Positions 37,916 through 46,274 of a stretch of DNA of 64,000 nt are shown here, one piece after another; position 1 is the first letter of the stretch; each line of letters starts with the position of its first letter. The stretch is taken from positions 20,237 through 84,236 of the forward strand of contig CACAUR010000005.1 in the NCBI GenBank assembly GCA_902535745.1. The letters run 5' to 3'. This stretch comes from an uncultured Pelagibacteraceae bacterium. Lineage in GTDB: Bacteria > Pseudomonadota > Alphaproteobacteria > Pelagibacterales > Pelagibacteraceae. The notes beneath the pieces were generated by a model that saw nothing but the letters and a program-made list of their open reading frames with translations, searched no databases and had not been told where the DNA came from. A program made the translations under genes and the position numbers.

Positions 37916-37990
37916 GCCCTGGTGGTGAAATGGTTATCACGGAAGTTTGTGGAACTTCAGTTTTTGGTTCGATCCCAAGCCAGGGTACCA
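37916..37990 (+). tRNA. tRNA-His(GTG) with G1-U72 and A73
   Basis: 75 nt including CCA. Acceptor GCCCTGG pairs with CCAGGGT, so position 1-72 is G-U; discriminator 73 is A. D stem GTGA/TCAC with loop AATGGTTA, anticodon stem GAAGT/ACTTC around TTGTGGA (anticodon GTG), T stem TTTGG/CCAAG with loop TTCGATC. A G precedes at 37915 (position -1), but there is no C73 to pair with it. It lies 5 nt before the hisS ATG. Confidence 0.92.
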
Positions 37991-37995
37991 AAAAA

Positions 37996-39390
37996 ATGAG
38001 TATAAAAAATAAATTAACCCCTGGGTTACCCCAGGGATTTGAAGATAGGTGGAATAAAAAATTACTTCTTAAAAAGAAACTTTTAAAAGTTATAGAGAAT
38101 AATTTTATAAAATACGGGTTTGACCCTTTGGAAACTCCATCGTTTGAAATTGCAGAAAATATCGGATCCTTTCTCGCAGAGGATGAAAGTAATCCTATGT
38201 CTGATGTATTCTCTTTTAAAGATGGAGCAAAAGATATTACTCTTCGTTATGATCTATCAAGTCCGTTAGCGAGATTTGTTGCTCAAAACAATCAAGACCT
38301 TCCACCTATATTTAAAAGATATGCAATCCAAAATGTTTTTAGAAATGAGAAAGCTGGCAATGCTCGTTATAGAGAATTTACACAAGCAGACTGTGATATT
38401 GTAGGAAATGTTAATCCAGCTCAAGCAAATGCAGAATTATGCAATTTAATTGCAAGCACATTGTTGGAGTGCGGTCTAAAAACAGATCAATTTATCATTA
38501 ACGTCAGCAATAGAAAAATAATTCAAGGTCTAATCAAAGATCTAAAAATTCCAGATACTAAACAGGCGAAGGTTATGAGAGCAATAGACAAGCTTGATAA
38601 ACCTGGTTTTGGATTAAGAGGTGTTGAGGACTTATTAAAAAAAGAGAGAAAAGATAAAAGTGGTGCAATTACAAAAGGTGCTAATCTAAATGGTGATCAA
38701 GTATCTAAGATTTTAGATTTTTTAGAGATTACTGATTTGAATAAACTTAAACAAAATTTTAAAAATCCTTTAACACAAGAGGGAATAAATGAATTAGAAG
38801 ATCTTCTAGAAATTTTAAAATTTGGAAATTATTTTGATCAAGTTAAAACTAATTTTGCAATTGTAAGAGGTCTTGCATATTATGATGGTTTTTGTGTTGA
38901 AACTAATCTTAATTTTAAAGCAAAAAATAATAAAGACAAAGAAGTAGAAATTGGAAGTATTTGCTCTGGAGGACAATACAATAAGTTAATATCTAGATTT
39001 AGAGGAGTGGATATACCAGGTACTGGTGTAAGTATTGGTGTTGATAGATTGTTATTTGCGATGATGCAATTAAACCCAGAAATTATTGAACAAAAACCAG
39101 TTATTATTTGTGTGATGGATGAAAAATATTTAAAAAATTATTACGAAATTTTGGAAACTTTGAGAAAAAATAACATTAATTCAGAAATTTTTTTAGATAG
39201 TAAAAAAAATCTTGGGAAACAATTAACTTATGCCAATAAAAGAGGGTGTCCTGTCGCTGTAATTTGCGGGGAGAATGAATTTAAAGATAACAACATCACC
39301 TTAAAAAACCTTCTTGGAGTAAAAGGAGAGAATAATCAAGTCTCATTTTCAAGGGAAAATTTAATCAATGAAATCAAAAAATTTATCTGA
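37996..39390 (+). CDS. hisS: Histidine-tRNA ligase
   Basis: Class II synthetase charging tRNA-His. 464 residues from the ATG at 37996 ('MSIKNKLTPGLPQGFEDRW'). The track start at 37930 lies inside tRNA-His and is rejected. Motif 2 is near 'FKRYAIQNVFRNEKAGNARYREFTQADCDIVG' (shown in part), the His-specific motif reads 'VRGLAYYDGF' where the common form is 'VRGLDYYN', and motif 3 is 'GTGVSIGVDRLLFAM'. It heads hisS-hisZ-hisG and overlaps hisZ by 23 bp. Confidence 0.95.
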   Translation: MSIKNKLTPGLPQGFEDRWNKKLLLKKKLLKVIENNFIKYGFDPLETPSFEIAENIGSFLAEDESNPMSDVFSFKDGAKDITLRYDLSSPLARFVAQNNQDLPPIFKRYAIQNVFRNEKAGNARYREFTQADCDIVGNVNPAQANAELCNLIASTLLECGLKTDQFIINVSNRKIIQGLIKDLKIPDTKQAKVMRAIDKLDKPGFGLRGVEDLLKKERKDKSGAITKGANLNGDQVSKILDFLEITDLNKLKQNFKNPLTQEGINELEDLLEILKFGNYFDQVKTNFAIVRGLAYYDGFCVETNLNFKAKNNKDKEVEIGSICSGGQYNKLISRFRGVDIPGTGVSIGVDRLLFAMMQLNPEIIEQKPVIICVMDEKYLKNYYEILETLRKNNINSEIFLDSKKNLGKQLTYANKRGCPVAVICGENEFKDNNITLKNLLGVKGENNQVSFSRENLINEIKKFI

Positions 39391-40417
39391 AAAAATTCTT
39401 AGATCCGTAAAATCTAAAGGATTTAAATACATTGAATTACCGTCTGTAATTGAAGCTGGTCACATAGTTCAAAGATCAGGTGAAAATTTTAGAAAGTTCA
39501 TTTTTTCATTTGTTGATCAAAATGGTAGCGAGTTATGTTTAAGACCTGATTTAACAATAGTTTCTTGCTTGAGGTACCTTGAAAACAATCTTAAAACTAA
39601 AGAAAAAATATTTTATAGTGGTCAGGCATATAGAAAATCAAATAATAGAAAAGACTCAATTATTAGAGACCAAATTGGATTTGAAATTATTGGTTCAAAA
39701 GATGAGAAAAAAGATGATAAAGAAATAATTGATACTTCTCTCAAATCATTAAAAAACTTAAAATATTCAAAAGGAACATTGACAATCGGAAATGTGGAAA
39801 TATTTAATCTTTTAATTTCAAAATTGGATATTCCTAAGAGATGGAAGTTGAGACTATCAAGACATTTTTGGAGAGAAAGTTATTTTAACGACTTATTAAA
39901 GAGATTAGAGACAAACTCAGACGTTGATCCAACAATTGTAGAAATTGATAAAAAACGTTATTTAAAAATGACTAAAGAAAATAAATCATCAATAATTGCT
40001 GGTAGATCTATTGATGAAATTTTGAAAAGGTTTGATAAGAAAATAAAGGATCCAAGACGCCCGAGCAAAGGTAGAAACCTCTCTAAAATTATTAAAGAAT
40101 TTTTAAAGATTAAGTGCCCAATTGACAAAGCAGCTCAGAAATTAAATAAATTTTTTAAAAAAAATAAAATTAACCTAGCAGTCGATCAAAAATATTTTCC
40201 ATTATCAAAAAAAAAAGTTTCCAAGCTTAATGTAATTTTTTCAACAGCTTTTGGAAGGCAACTCGAATACTACACAGGTATGGTGTTTAAAATTGATATT
40301 AAATCGAAAAATAAAATTAAAAATATTTTTAATGGTGGAAGATATGATCAATTAATCTCTGATTTAGGATCGAAAAAAAAAGTGCCAGCTGTAGGGGCAG
40401 CAATAAATTTAAAGTAA
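39368..40417 (+). CDS. hisZ: ATP phosphoribosyltransferase regulatory subunit
   Basis: A HisRS-like paralogue without aminoacylation activity that is required with the short HisG for the first step of histidine synthesis. 349 residues. 'FRKFIFSFVDQNGSELCLRPDLTI' and 'KIFYSGQAYRKSN' echo class II motifs 1 and 2; the C-terminal anticodon-binding domain is absent. It overlaps hisS by 23 bp and lies 3 nt before hisG. Confidence 0.92.
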   Translation: MKSKNLSEKILRSVKSKGFKYIELPSVIEAGHIVQRSGENFRKFIFSFVDQNGSELCLRPDLTIVSCLRYLENNLKTKEKIFYSGQAYRKSNNRKDSIIRDQIGFEIIGSKDEKKDDKEIIDTSLKSLKNLKYSKGTLTIGNVEIFNLLISKLDIPKRWKLRLSRHFWRESYFNDLLKRLETNSDVDPTIVEIDKKRYLKMTKENKSSIIAGRSIDEILKRFDKKIKDPRRPSKGRNLSKIIKEFLKIKCPIDKAAQKLNKFFKKNKINLAVDQKYFPLSKKKVSKLNVIFSTAFGRQLEYYTGMVFKIDIKSKNKIKNIFNGGRYDQLISDLGSKKKVPAVGAAINLK

Positions 40418-40420
40418 ATT

Positions 40421-41104
40421 ATGAAAAATATAATTAACATAGGTATACCAAGCAAAGGAAGATTAAGAAAAGATGTATTAAAGATTTTTAAAAGAAAAAA
40501 ACTAAAACTTATTTCAGAAAGGGGGAAAAGAGATCTCATTGGATCAATTAAAAATAAAAAAAATTTAAAAATATTATATTTGCATGCGAGAGAAATTATA
40601 GAAAGGCTAGGGGAAGGTTCCCTAGATATAGGTTTTTCAGGTTTTGACTTATTTAAAGAAAGTGAATTTAATATACAAAAAAAAATAAACCTTGTTAAAA
40701 AATACAATTTTGGAAAAGCAAATTTGGTTGTTGCTATCCCCGATCCGTGGATTGATGTTCAAACAGTTGCAGACTTAGAAGAAATTGCGTTTGAATTTAG
40801 GGATAAAAAAAAGAAAAGACTTAGAGTTGCTACTAAATATCCCAACCTGACCAGAGACTTCTTATTTTCAAAAGGTGTAACTCAATTTCAAATTATTGAA
40901 AGTTTAGGAGCTACGGAAGTTTATCCTTTTACTGGTTCAGCTAATTTAATTACTGACATCAGCTCGACTGGGAAAACAATTAAAAGTAACAATTTACGTA
41001 TACTTAAAGATGGTGAAATACTTAAATCTCAGGCATGTGTTTTTTTATCAAAAAAAAGTTTTTCAAAAAAAGGTTTAAAAAATATTATTAAGTTATTTTC
41101 TTAG
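40421..41104 (+). CDS. hisG: ATP phosphoribosyltransferase, short form
   Basis: First step of histidine synthesis (ATP + PRPP). 227 residues, the short form that lacks the C-terminal regulatory ACT-like domain and depends on HisZ, which is the gene before it. 'IGIPSKGRLRKDVLKIF', 'VATKYPNLTRDFL' and the PRPP loop 'GATEVYPFTGSANLITDI' are present. Confidence 0.95.
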   Translation: MKNIINIGIPSKGRLRKDVLKIFKRKKLKLISERGKRDLIGSIKNKKNLKILYLHAREIIERLGEGSLDIGFSGFDLFKESEFNIQKKINLVKKYNFGKANLVVAIPDPWIDVQTVADLEEIAFEFRDKKKKRLRVATKYPNLTRDFLFSKGVTQFQIIESLGATEVYPFTGSANLITDISSTGKTIKSNNLRILKDGEILKSQACVFLSKKSFSKKGLKNIIKLFS

Positions 41105-41224
41105 TAACAAGTCTTTAAAATAGATAAAAATAATTTTAATTATATCTAAATTTCTTAAAGTTGCATAAACAGCTATTAAAACACCTACTATAATTATTAT
41201 TTTAAAGGTTAATTGAAATTCCAT
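41093..41224 (-). CDS. 43-residue membrane ORF antisense to the hisG 3' end
   Basis: A minus-strand ORF too short for the track, starting at ATG 41224: 'MEFQLTFKIIIIVGVLIAV' then a positively charged tail. One membrane helix (about 7-20) is predicted. Its last 12 nt overlap the end of hisG. About 20 bp before the ATG there is a TATAAT on the same strand. Otherwise the 210-bp hisG-rmuC spacer holds no feature I can name. A real small protein is plausible but unproven. Confidence 0.4.
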   Translation of the reverse strand: MEFQLTFKIIIIVGVLIAVYATLRNLDIIKIIFIYFKDLLLRK

Positions 41225-41314
41225 TATTAAATTGATTATATTACAATTTCATTTGTTTTTTTAATCTTTTTACTTGTATACTTTGATAAAATAGGAATAT
41301 TCATAATTGATAGC

Positions 41315-42370
41315 ATGCAAGATTCGATATTATATTTAATTTTGGTTTTAATGGTAATAATAATTTACCTATTAATTACTCAGAGGAGAAATAAATCAGA
41401 GCCAAAAGATAATTCTCAAGAAATTAATAATTTAAGGGATAGTATTAATAGTTCATTTAATACAATGAGTGCATCTTTTAACAGTTTATCCAAAGATGTC
41501 ACAAGAGATATGACTCAGACACTAACTTCAGTAAATCAAAAAGTTGATGCATTTAATATGCAGGTAAAAGATTTAAATGAAAGTCAGAGAGGCATAAATA
41601 AGATACTTGCAGGGGTGAAAAAATTTGGAACATTAGCTGAATTCAGTTTAGGATCTTTATTAGAGGATTTGTTACCAGCTTCACAATATTTATCTAATGT
41701 TAAAATGAAAGAAGATACGAGTGAAAATGTTGAGTTTGCTATCAAACTTAAAGAGGATGTGCTTGTACCAGTAGATAGTCATTTTCCTGTAGATAAATTT
41801 AAAGCCATAGAGGATGCATTTAAAGATGAGGATAAAAAGGCCGCTGTTGATGCAAGAAAAAATTTAGCAAAAGCTTTTAGGGACAAAGCAAAATCAGTCA
41901 ATGATAAATATATAAACCCTCCTAAAACTACAGACTTCGCAATTGTGTATGCTCCAACAGAAAGTTTATTTTCAGAATTAAGCTCTTACCAAGACCCTAT
42001 TAATAAAGAGTTGTTGACGCAAGAAATAATGAAAAAGTATAAAGTTGTAATTTTAGGGCCAAATACTCTCTCAGCTTATTTGCAATCTCTTCATATGGGA
42101 TTTCAAACTTTGAAAGTTCAAAAGCACGCAACAGAAATCTATGATCATTTAAAAACAATCAGCACTAGATTTTCAACTCATTTCGATAATATTCATAAAC
42201 TAAGAAAAAAATTAGAGGAGGCTATGACAGTCGTTGACAGTTTTGGAAAAGATGCCAGATCTATTACGCGGACACTAGAAAATATAAAAGATCCAGAGCA
42301 GATTGAAAGAGCTATCAATACAGAGAATGTGGAAAAGCTAAGTAAACAAACCAAACAAGCTAAAAACTAA
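41315..42370 (+). CDS. rmuC: DNA recombination protein RmuC
   Basis: 351 residues. An N-terminal membrane anchor (about 3-21) is followed by a coiled coil (about 30-95) and the RmuC domain ('KFGTLAEFSLGSLLEDLLP', 'VDSHFPVDKFKAI', 'GPNTLSAYLQSLHMGFQTL'). RmuC limits inversions at short repeats and may be a nuclease. It is somewhat shorter than E. coli RmuC. It precedes two other nuclease genes, giving a small DNA-processing cluster. Confidence 0.9.
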   Translation: MQDSILYLILVLMVIIIYLLITQRRNKSEPKDNSQEINNLRDSINSSFNTMSASFNSLSKDVTRDMTQTLTSVNQKVDAFNMQVKDLNESQRGINKILAGVKKFGTLAEFSLGSLLEDLLPASQYLSNVKMKEDTSENVEFAIKLKEDVLVPVDSHFPVDKFKAIEDAFKDEDKKAAVDARKNLAKAFRDKAKSVNDKYINPPKTTDFAIVYAPTESLFSELSSYQDPINKELLTQEIMKKYKVVILGPNTLSAYLQSLHMGFQTLKVQKHATEIYDHLKTISTRFSTHFDNIHKLRKKLEEAMTVVDSFGKDARSITRTLENIKDPEQIERAINTENVEKLSKQTKQAKN

Positions 42371-42406
42371 TTCATTTCAAATTAAAAAACAAATATAACA
42401 GCTCAA

Positions 42407-43089
42407 ATGGAATGGAATAAAAAATTTAATTATCCAAGTTCTACTCGAGCATTAATTCACGGAAAAAGGCACTACTCTTTAAATGGATCTAACTTACCCT
42501 CTGTTACAACCATACTTTCAGCAACAAAAAGTGAAGAGGACAAAGCTGCATTAGCCGCATGGAAGGAAAGAGTCGGAAAGTTCGAGGCAGATAGAATCAA
42601 AAAAGAAGCATCAAGTAGAGGTAGCTCAATTCACAAGTTTATTGAAGAGTTTCTACATGGAAAGCTTAATCAAGATTTAATTGATGATAACAATCAATCA
42701 AAAAAATGGCAGAAGAGATTATAGATAATGGTCTTAAAAATAAACTAACAGAAGTTTGGGGCGCTGAAGCAACACTATATTATCCTAACAAATATGCTGG
42801 CACAGCTGACTGTATAGGTGTTTATGAAGGCAGAGAGACAATTTTAGATTTTAAACAAAGTAATAAACCAAAAAAGAAAGAGTATATTGAAGACTATTTT
42901 TTACAAATAGGGGCCTATTCATTAGCGCATAACACAGTTTATAACTCCAACATCACACAGGGAGTTGTTTTGATGTGTACAGTAGACAGACTATTTCAAG
43001 ATTTTAAAATTGAAGGTAATGAACTTTTAGATTATCAAAATAAATTTCTTGAGAGAGTTGAAAAATTTTACAACCTTTTTGTCAAATGA
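42407..43089 (+). pseudogene. Phage-type PD-(D/E)XK exonuclease, interrupted by a frameshift
   Basis: Two overlapping ORFs (42407-42724, 105 aa; 42706-43089, 127 aa) are parts of one protein resembling exonucleases of T4-like cyanophages and related marine phages. First part: 'HYSLNGSNLPSVTTILSAT', 'EASSRGSSIHKFIEEFL'. Second: 'AEEIIDNGLKNKLTEVWGAE', 'TADCIGVYEGRETILDFKQ' (catalytic D and DxK), 'EDYFLQIGAYS'. They join by a -1 shift at an A7 tract (42700-42706), giving '...NNQSKKMAEEIIDNG...'. One extra A restores about 227 residues. It may be an acquired phage gene; neighbours are host genes. Confidence 0.8.
42700..42706 (+). other. A7 tract at the exonuclease frameshift
   Basis: Seven A residues followed by T. 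In the upstream frame they read A_AAA_AAA, as in hisD, and the protein continues in the -1 frame. The upstream frame stops six codons later (TAG). No stimulatory element was evident by eye. Confidence 0.65.
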
Positions 43090-43143
43090 AATTGACAAAT
43101 TATTAAATTAATATACTAACAGTATTGCTTGCTACTTGTTTAG

Positions 43144-44625
43144 ATGCGAGATCATATTCTCTTCACAAAAAGCATTAAGATAAAAGGAAAAAAATTGAAT
43201 ATTGTTATTTGGGATATTGAGTCATCAAGTTCTTCTACTGATTTTGGCAGCATAATTGAAATTGGAGGAATTTTGGTAGATGAAAACTTTAAAGAAAAAG
43301 ATAGATTTAATCTAAGATGTAGACTACCCGAAGGTGAAATACCTCAGTGTATGGCGCTGCTCGTTAATAAAACAAACGTAGATTTGCTAACAAAAACGAA
43401 CCTAAGCCATTATCAGATGTTAAATCAAGTTGAAGCAATTTTTAAAAAGTGGAGTCCCGCAATCTTCATGGGATGGTCAAACATAGGTTTTGATGATGAA
43501 ATGATTAGAAAAGAGTTTTTTAAGGGTATTAGATACCCCTACATTACTAATGCCTCACCAAACAAAAGACACGATGGACTAAATATAGCAAGAGGTGCTT
43601 TTGCTATTGATAATAAAATATTAAACACTGAAATTAACGAGAAGGGTAACGCAGTGATGAAATTAGAGTCTTTAGCGAGAATGAATGGTTTTGAATCTGG
43701 CGGAGCTCATAGTGCAATTTTTGATGCTGAGCTCACACTTAAAGTACTAGGCTTAATTAAGAAAAAGCAGCCAGAAAGTTGGAACGATTTTTTAAAAACT
43801 GCAAATAAGTTAGACACAGAAACAATTATTAAAAAAGAAAAAATTATTACTTTAAATGAGTATTTCTATGGAAAATCAAGACTTTACCTTTGTGCTCCTC
43901 TCCACCCTAAATTTTGTACCCATCCGATATATCAGTGGGGTCAAGCGGTCGACTTAAGGGTTGATGTAGAGCCTCTTCTTAAAATGTCGATAAACGATTT
44001 AAAAGCTGAGATGAAAAAATCACCCAAATTTTTAAGAACTATCAGATCAAATAAAGCACCTATAATTTTGGATAAAAAATTTGGTATGGATGTTGAACCT
44101 TATAATGCAATAGATAGAAATATACTGATAAAAAGAGCTGAATTAGTAAACAGTGACGAAAAGTTTTCTGAGAACATATTGACTGCTTTAAGAGAAATTG
44201 CCGAAGAAAAAGAACAATCAAAATCTCAAGAAGATATACTTCCAGAAGAGAGTATATATAAAAAGTTCACTCCAAACAAAGATACAAATTTATTCTCAAA
44301 ATGGCACGAGGCATCTTGGTCAGATAAACTAAGATTGCTGGATAAGTTTGAAGATGAAAGACTTGTTGGATTTGGCAAAAAAATAATCTTTCAAGAAGCT
44401 CCTCATGTTCTGCCTGAATCTATTTTAAAACAGGTGAAGCGAGATATAGCCAAGAGAATTCTTAGTGATAAAAAAGAGAAGTGGTGGACTTGCAAAGAAT
44501 TTTATTTCGAGTGCGACAATTTAAGAGAAAAATTTTCTAATGAAAATGATGAGAAAAATCTCAAATTTTTGGATCAACTAAATAATTTTGTAATGTCCAT
44601 TGAAAAGAAATATCAAAATGTTTAA
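43144..44625 (+). CDS. sbcB: Exodeoxyribonuclease I-like exonuclease
   Basis: Degrades single-stranded DNA 3' to 5' and is active in mismatch repair and recombination. 493 residues (E. coli 475). The DnaQ-like DEDDh fold shows 'VIWDIESSSSS' (motif I), 'IFMGWSNIGFDDEMIRKEF' (motif II) and 'GAHSAIFDAELTLKVL' (motif III with His and Asp). The SH3-like and C-terminal domains follow. It is preceded by a 54-bp spacer. The family assignment is strong, the exact subfamily less so. Confidence 0.88.
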   Translation: MRDHILFTKSIKIKGKKLNIVIWDIESSSSSTDFGSIIEIGGILVDENFKEKDRFNLRCRLPEGEIPQCMALLVNKTNVDLLTKTNLSHYQMLNQVEAIFKKWSPAIFMGWSNIGFDDEMIRKEFFKGIRYPYITNASPNKRHDGLNIARGAFAIDNKILNTEINEKGNAVMKLESLARMNGFESGGAHSAIFDAELTLKVLGLIKKKQPESWNDFLKTANKLDTETIIKKEKIITLNEYFYGKSRLYLCAPLHPKFCTHPIYQWGQAVDLRVDVEPLLKMSINDLKAEMKKSPKFLRTIRSNKAPIILDKKFGMDVEPYNAIDRNILIKRAELVNSDEKFSENILTALREIAEEKEQSKSQEDILPEESIYKKFTPNKDTNLFSKWHEASWSDKLRLLDKFEDERLVGFGKKIIFQEAPHVLPESILKQVKRDIAKRILSDKKEKWWTCKEFYFECDNLREKFSNENDEKNLKFLDQLNNFVMSIEKKYQNV

Positions 44626-44691
44626 TGTGGATAAAATAAATTTTAATTATTTTGGGCTTGAATATAAATCTAATCTTTATATATAAATACT

Positions 44692-45009
44692 ATGGCTACT
44701 GTAAACGTAACAGATGAAAACTTTGAAGCAGAAGTTATTAAGGCTGGCAAACCAGTTATAGTTGACTTCTGGGCAGAGTGGTGTGGACCTTGTAAACAAA
44801 TTGGACCAATATTAGAAGAAATTTCTAATGAGATGTCTGATGTTGTAATTGCTAAACACAATATTGATAATGAACCTAACACTCCAACAAAATATGGAAT
44901 CAGAGGTATACCAACTATGCTCTTATTTTCTGGTGGAGAATTGAAAGCAACAAAAGTTGGGGCTACCACTAAATCTAATATTGTTTCTTGGATTAAAGAA
45001 AATACTTAA
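44692..45009 (+). CDS. trxA: Thioredoxin
   Basis: 105-residue thiol-disulfide reductant with the active site 'WAEWCGPCKQIGP' and cis-Pro in 'IRGIPTMLLF'. It is cytoplasmic. Its end overlaps the convergent folC gene by 4 bp, the usual folC-trx neighbourhood in alphaproteobacteria. Confidence 0.97.
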   Translation: MATVNVTDENFEAEVIKAGKPVIVDFWAEWCGPCKQIGPILEEISNEMSDVVIAKHNIDNEPNTPTKYGIRGIPTMLLFSGGELKATKVGATTKSNIVSWIKENT

Positions 45010-46274
45010 TTTAAATTTAGAACTTCTCCAATTAAATAAAGTGATCCTGTAACTAAGGTAATAGTGTTAATATCCTTTGAGTTTGAATGAATTGCACTGT
45101 CGATACTATCTGAAATTTTTAACTTAAAATTGAGATTACTTATCTTTTGTTTAAATTCATTTTTAGAAATCCCCCCATTCTGATTAGGAATATCAATTAA
45201 AGTAACTGAATTAACTAAACCCTCAAAAGATTTCATAAATTTTTGATGTTCCTTATCTTTCATCATAGCTACAATGAGATTAACTTTTTGATTTTGGTTT
45301 TTAATCCAGTTTGCAATAACATAACCGCTTGAAATATTATGGCCTCCATCAACAACCAATCTATTATTACCTGCAATTTTTTTGAGTTTTCCTGACTTAA
45401 TTTCCTGCAATCTTCCTCTAAGAGAGATGTTTTGAATACCTGATTTGATATCTTGGTCTCTAACGTTAAATATTTTTCTAGACGCTGCAATTGAAGTACT
45501 AATATTATAAAGTTGATGGTCTCCTAGAATATTGGGTTCTGGCAATATTAATTCACCAATATCATCTTGGTATTGAATGAAGCTATTATCTGATCTTGAA
45601 ATATTGAAGTTTTTTCCAAAAAAAAATTTATTTGACGTATTTTGATTTAAAGATTCTTCCACTTTTTTACCTATCTCATCATTCACCTGTTTGTTTACAA
45701 AAATATTAGAGTTTAAAAGCTTACAAGTTTTTTCATGTATAACTCCATCAATACTCTTATTTTCTAACCATTGAAAATGATCGTTATGTATCACACCAAT
45801 CAATGTCATTAAATTTTTTTTAAAAACATTGGTGCTATCGAATTGATGAAATAATCCAGCCTCAATAATATTAATATTATCTTTAAAACTTTCTGCATAT
45901 CTTAAAAAAGCACATGTAAGTATTTCAAAAACAGTTGCGTTATCATCCCCTAAGACTTTTTCTGTTTCCTCTAACAATTTAAAAAGATTTTCTTCATCAA
46001 TTTCAGTATCATTAAATACAAAACGTTCAGTATAGGATTGAAGATGTGGGGAGGTATACATATTACACTTTAATCCAGCTTGATTAAGGATTGCCTTTAG
46101 ACTGTATGACATACTTGCCTTAGCATTCGTACCTACTATCGTAATTATATTATTAAGTTTGTCTTGAGGGTTTCCAAGTTTTTTTAAAAGATTAAAAGTT
46201 CGACCTAGGGATAGGTCTAACTTCTTTTTATGATGCTTCTCTAGTTCCGATATTAAATTCTGGAGTTTGTTCAT
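45006..46274 (-). CDS. folC: Bifunctional folylpolyglutamate/dihydrofolate synthase
   Basis: Adds glutamate to folates and makes dihydrofolate. 422 residues. 'LDLSLGRTFNLLKKLGNP' and 'MYTSPHLQSYTERF' are diagnostic. The ATP-binding loop reads 'GTNAKASMSYS' where the family normally has GTNGKGS: the Lys is kept but both flanking Gly are Ala. 'VVDGGHN' is present in the C-terminal domain. The start overlaps accD by 47 bp in another frame; no shorter start keeps the conserved N-terminus. Confidence 0.9.
   Translation of the reverse strand: MNKLQNLISELEKHHKKKLDLSLGRTFNLLKKLGNPQDKLNNIITIVGTNAKASMSYSLKAILNQAGLKCNMYTSPHLQSYTERFVFNDTEIDEENLFKLLEETEKVLGDDNATVFEILTCAFLRYAESFKDNINIIEAGLFHQFDSTNVFKKNLMTLIGVIHNDHFQWLENKSIDGVIHEKTCKLLNSNIFVNKQVNDEIGKKVEESLNQNTSNKFFFGKNFNISRSDNSFIQYQDDIGELILPEPNILGDHQLYNISTSIAASRKIFNVRDQDIKSGIQNISLRGRLQEIKSGKLKKIAGNNRLVVDGGHNISSGYVIANWIKNQNQKVNLIVAMMKDKEHQKFMKSFEGLVNSVTLIDIPNQNGGISKNEFKQKISNLNFKLKISDSIDSAIHSNSKDINTITLVTGSLYLIGEVLNLN

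Noticed and set aside
37930-37995. N-terminal 22 residues of the track's hisS ORF
   Set aside because: They are read from inside the tRNA-His gene; the ATG at 37996 begins the conserved HisRS sequence.
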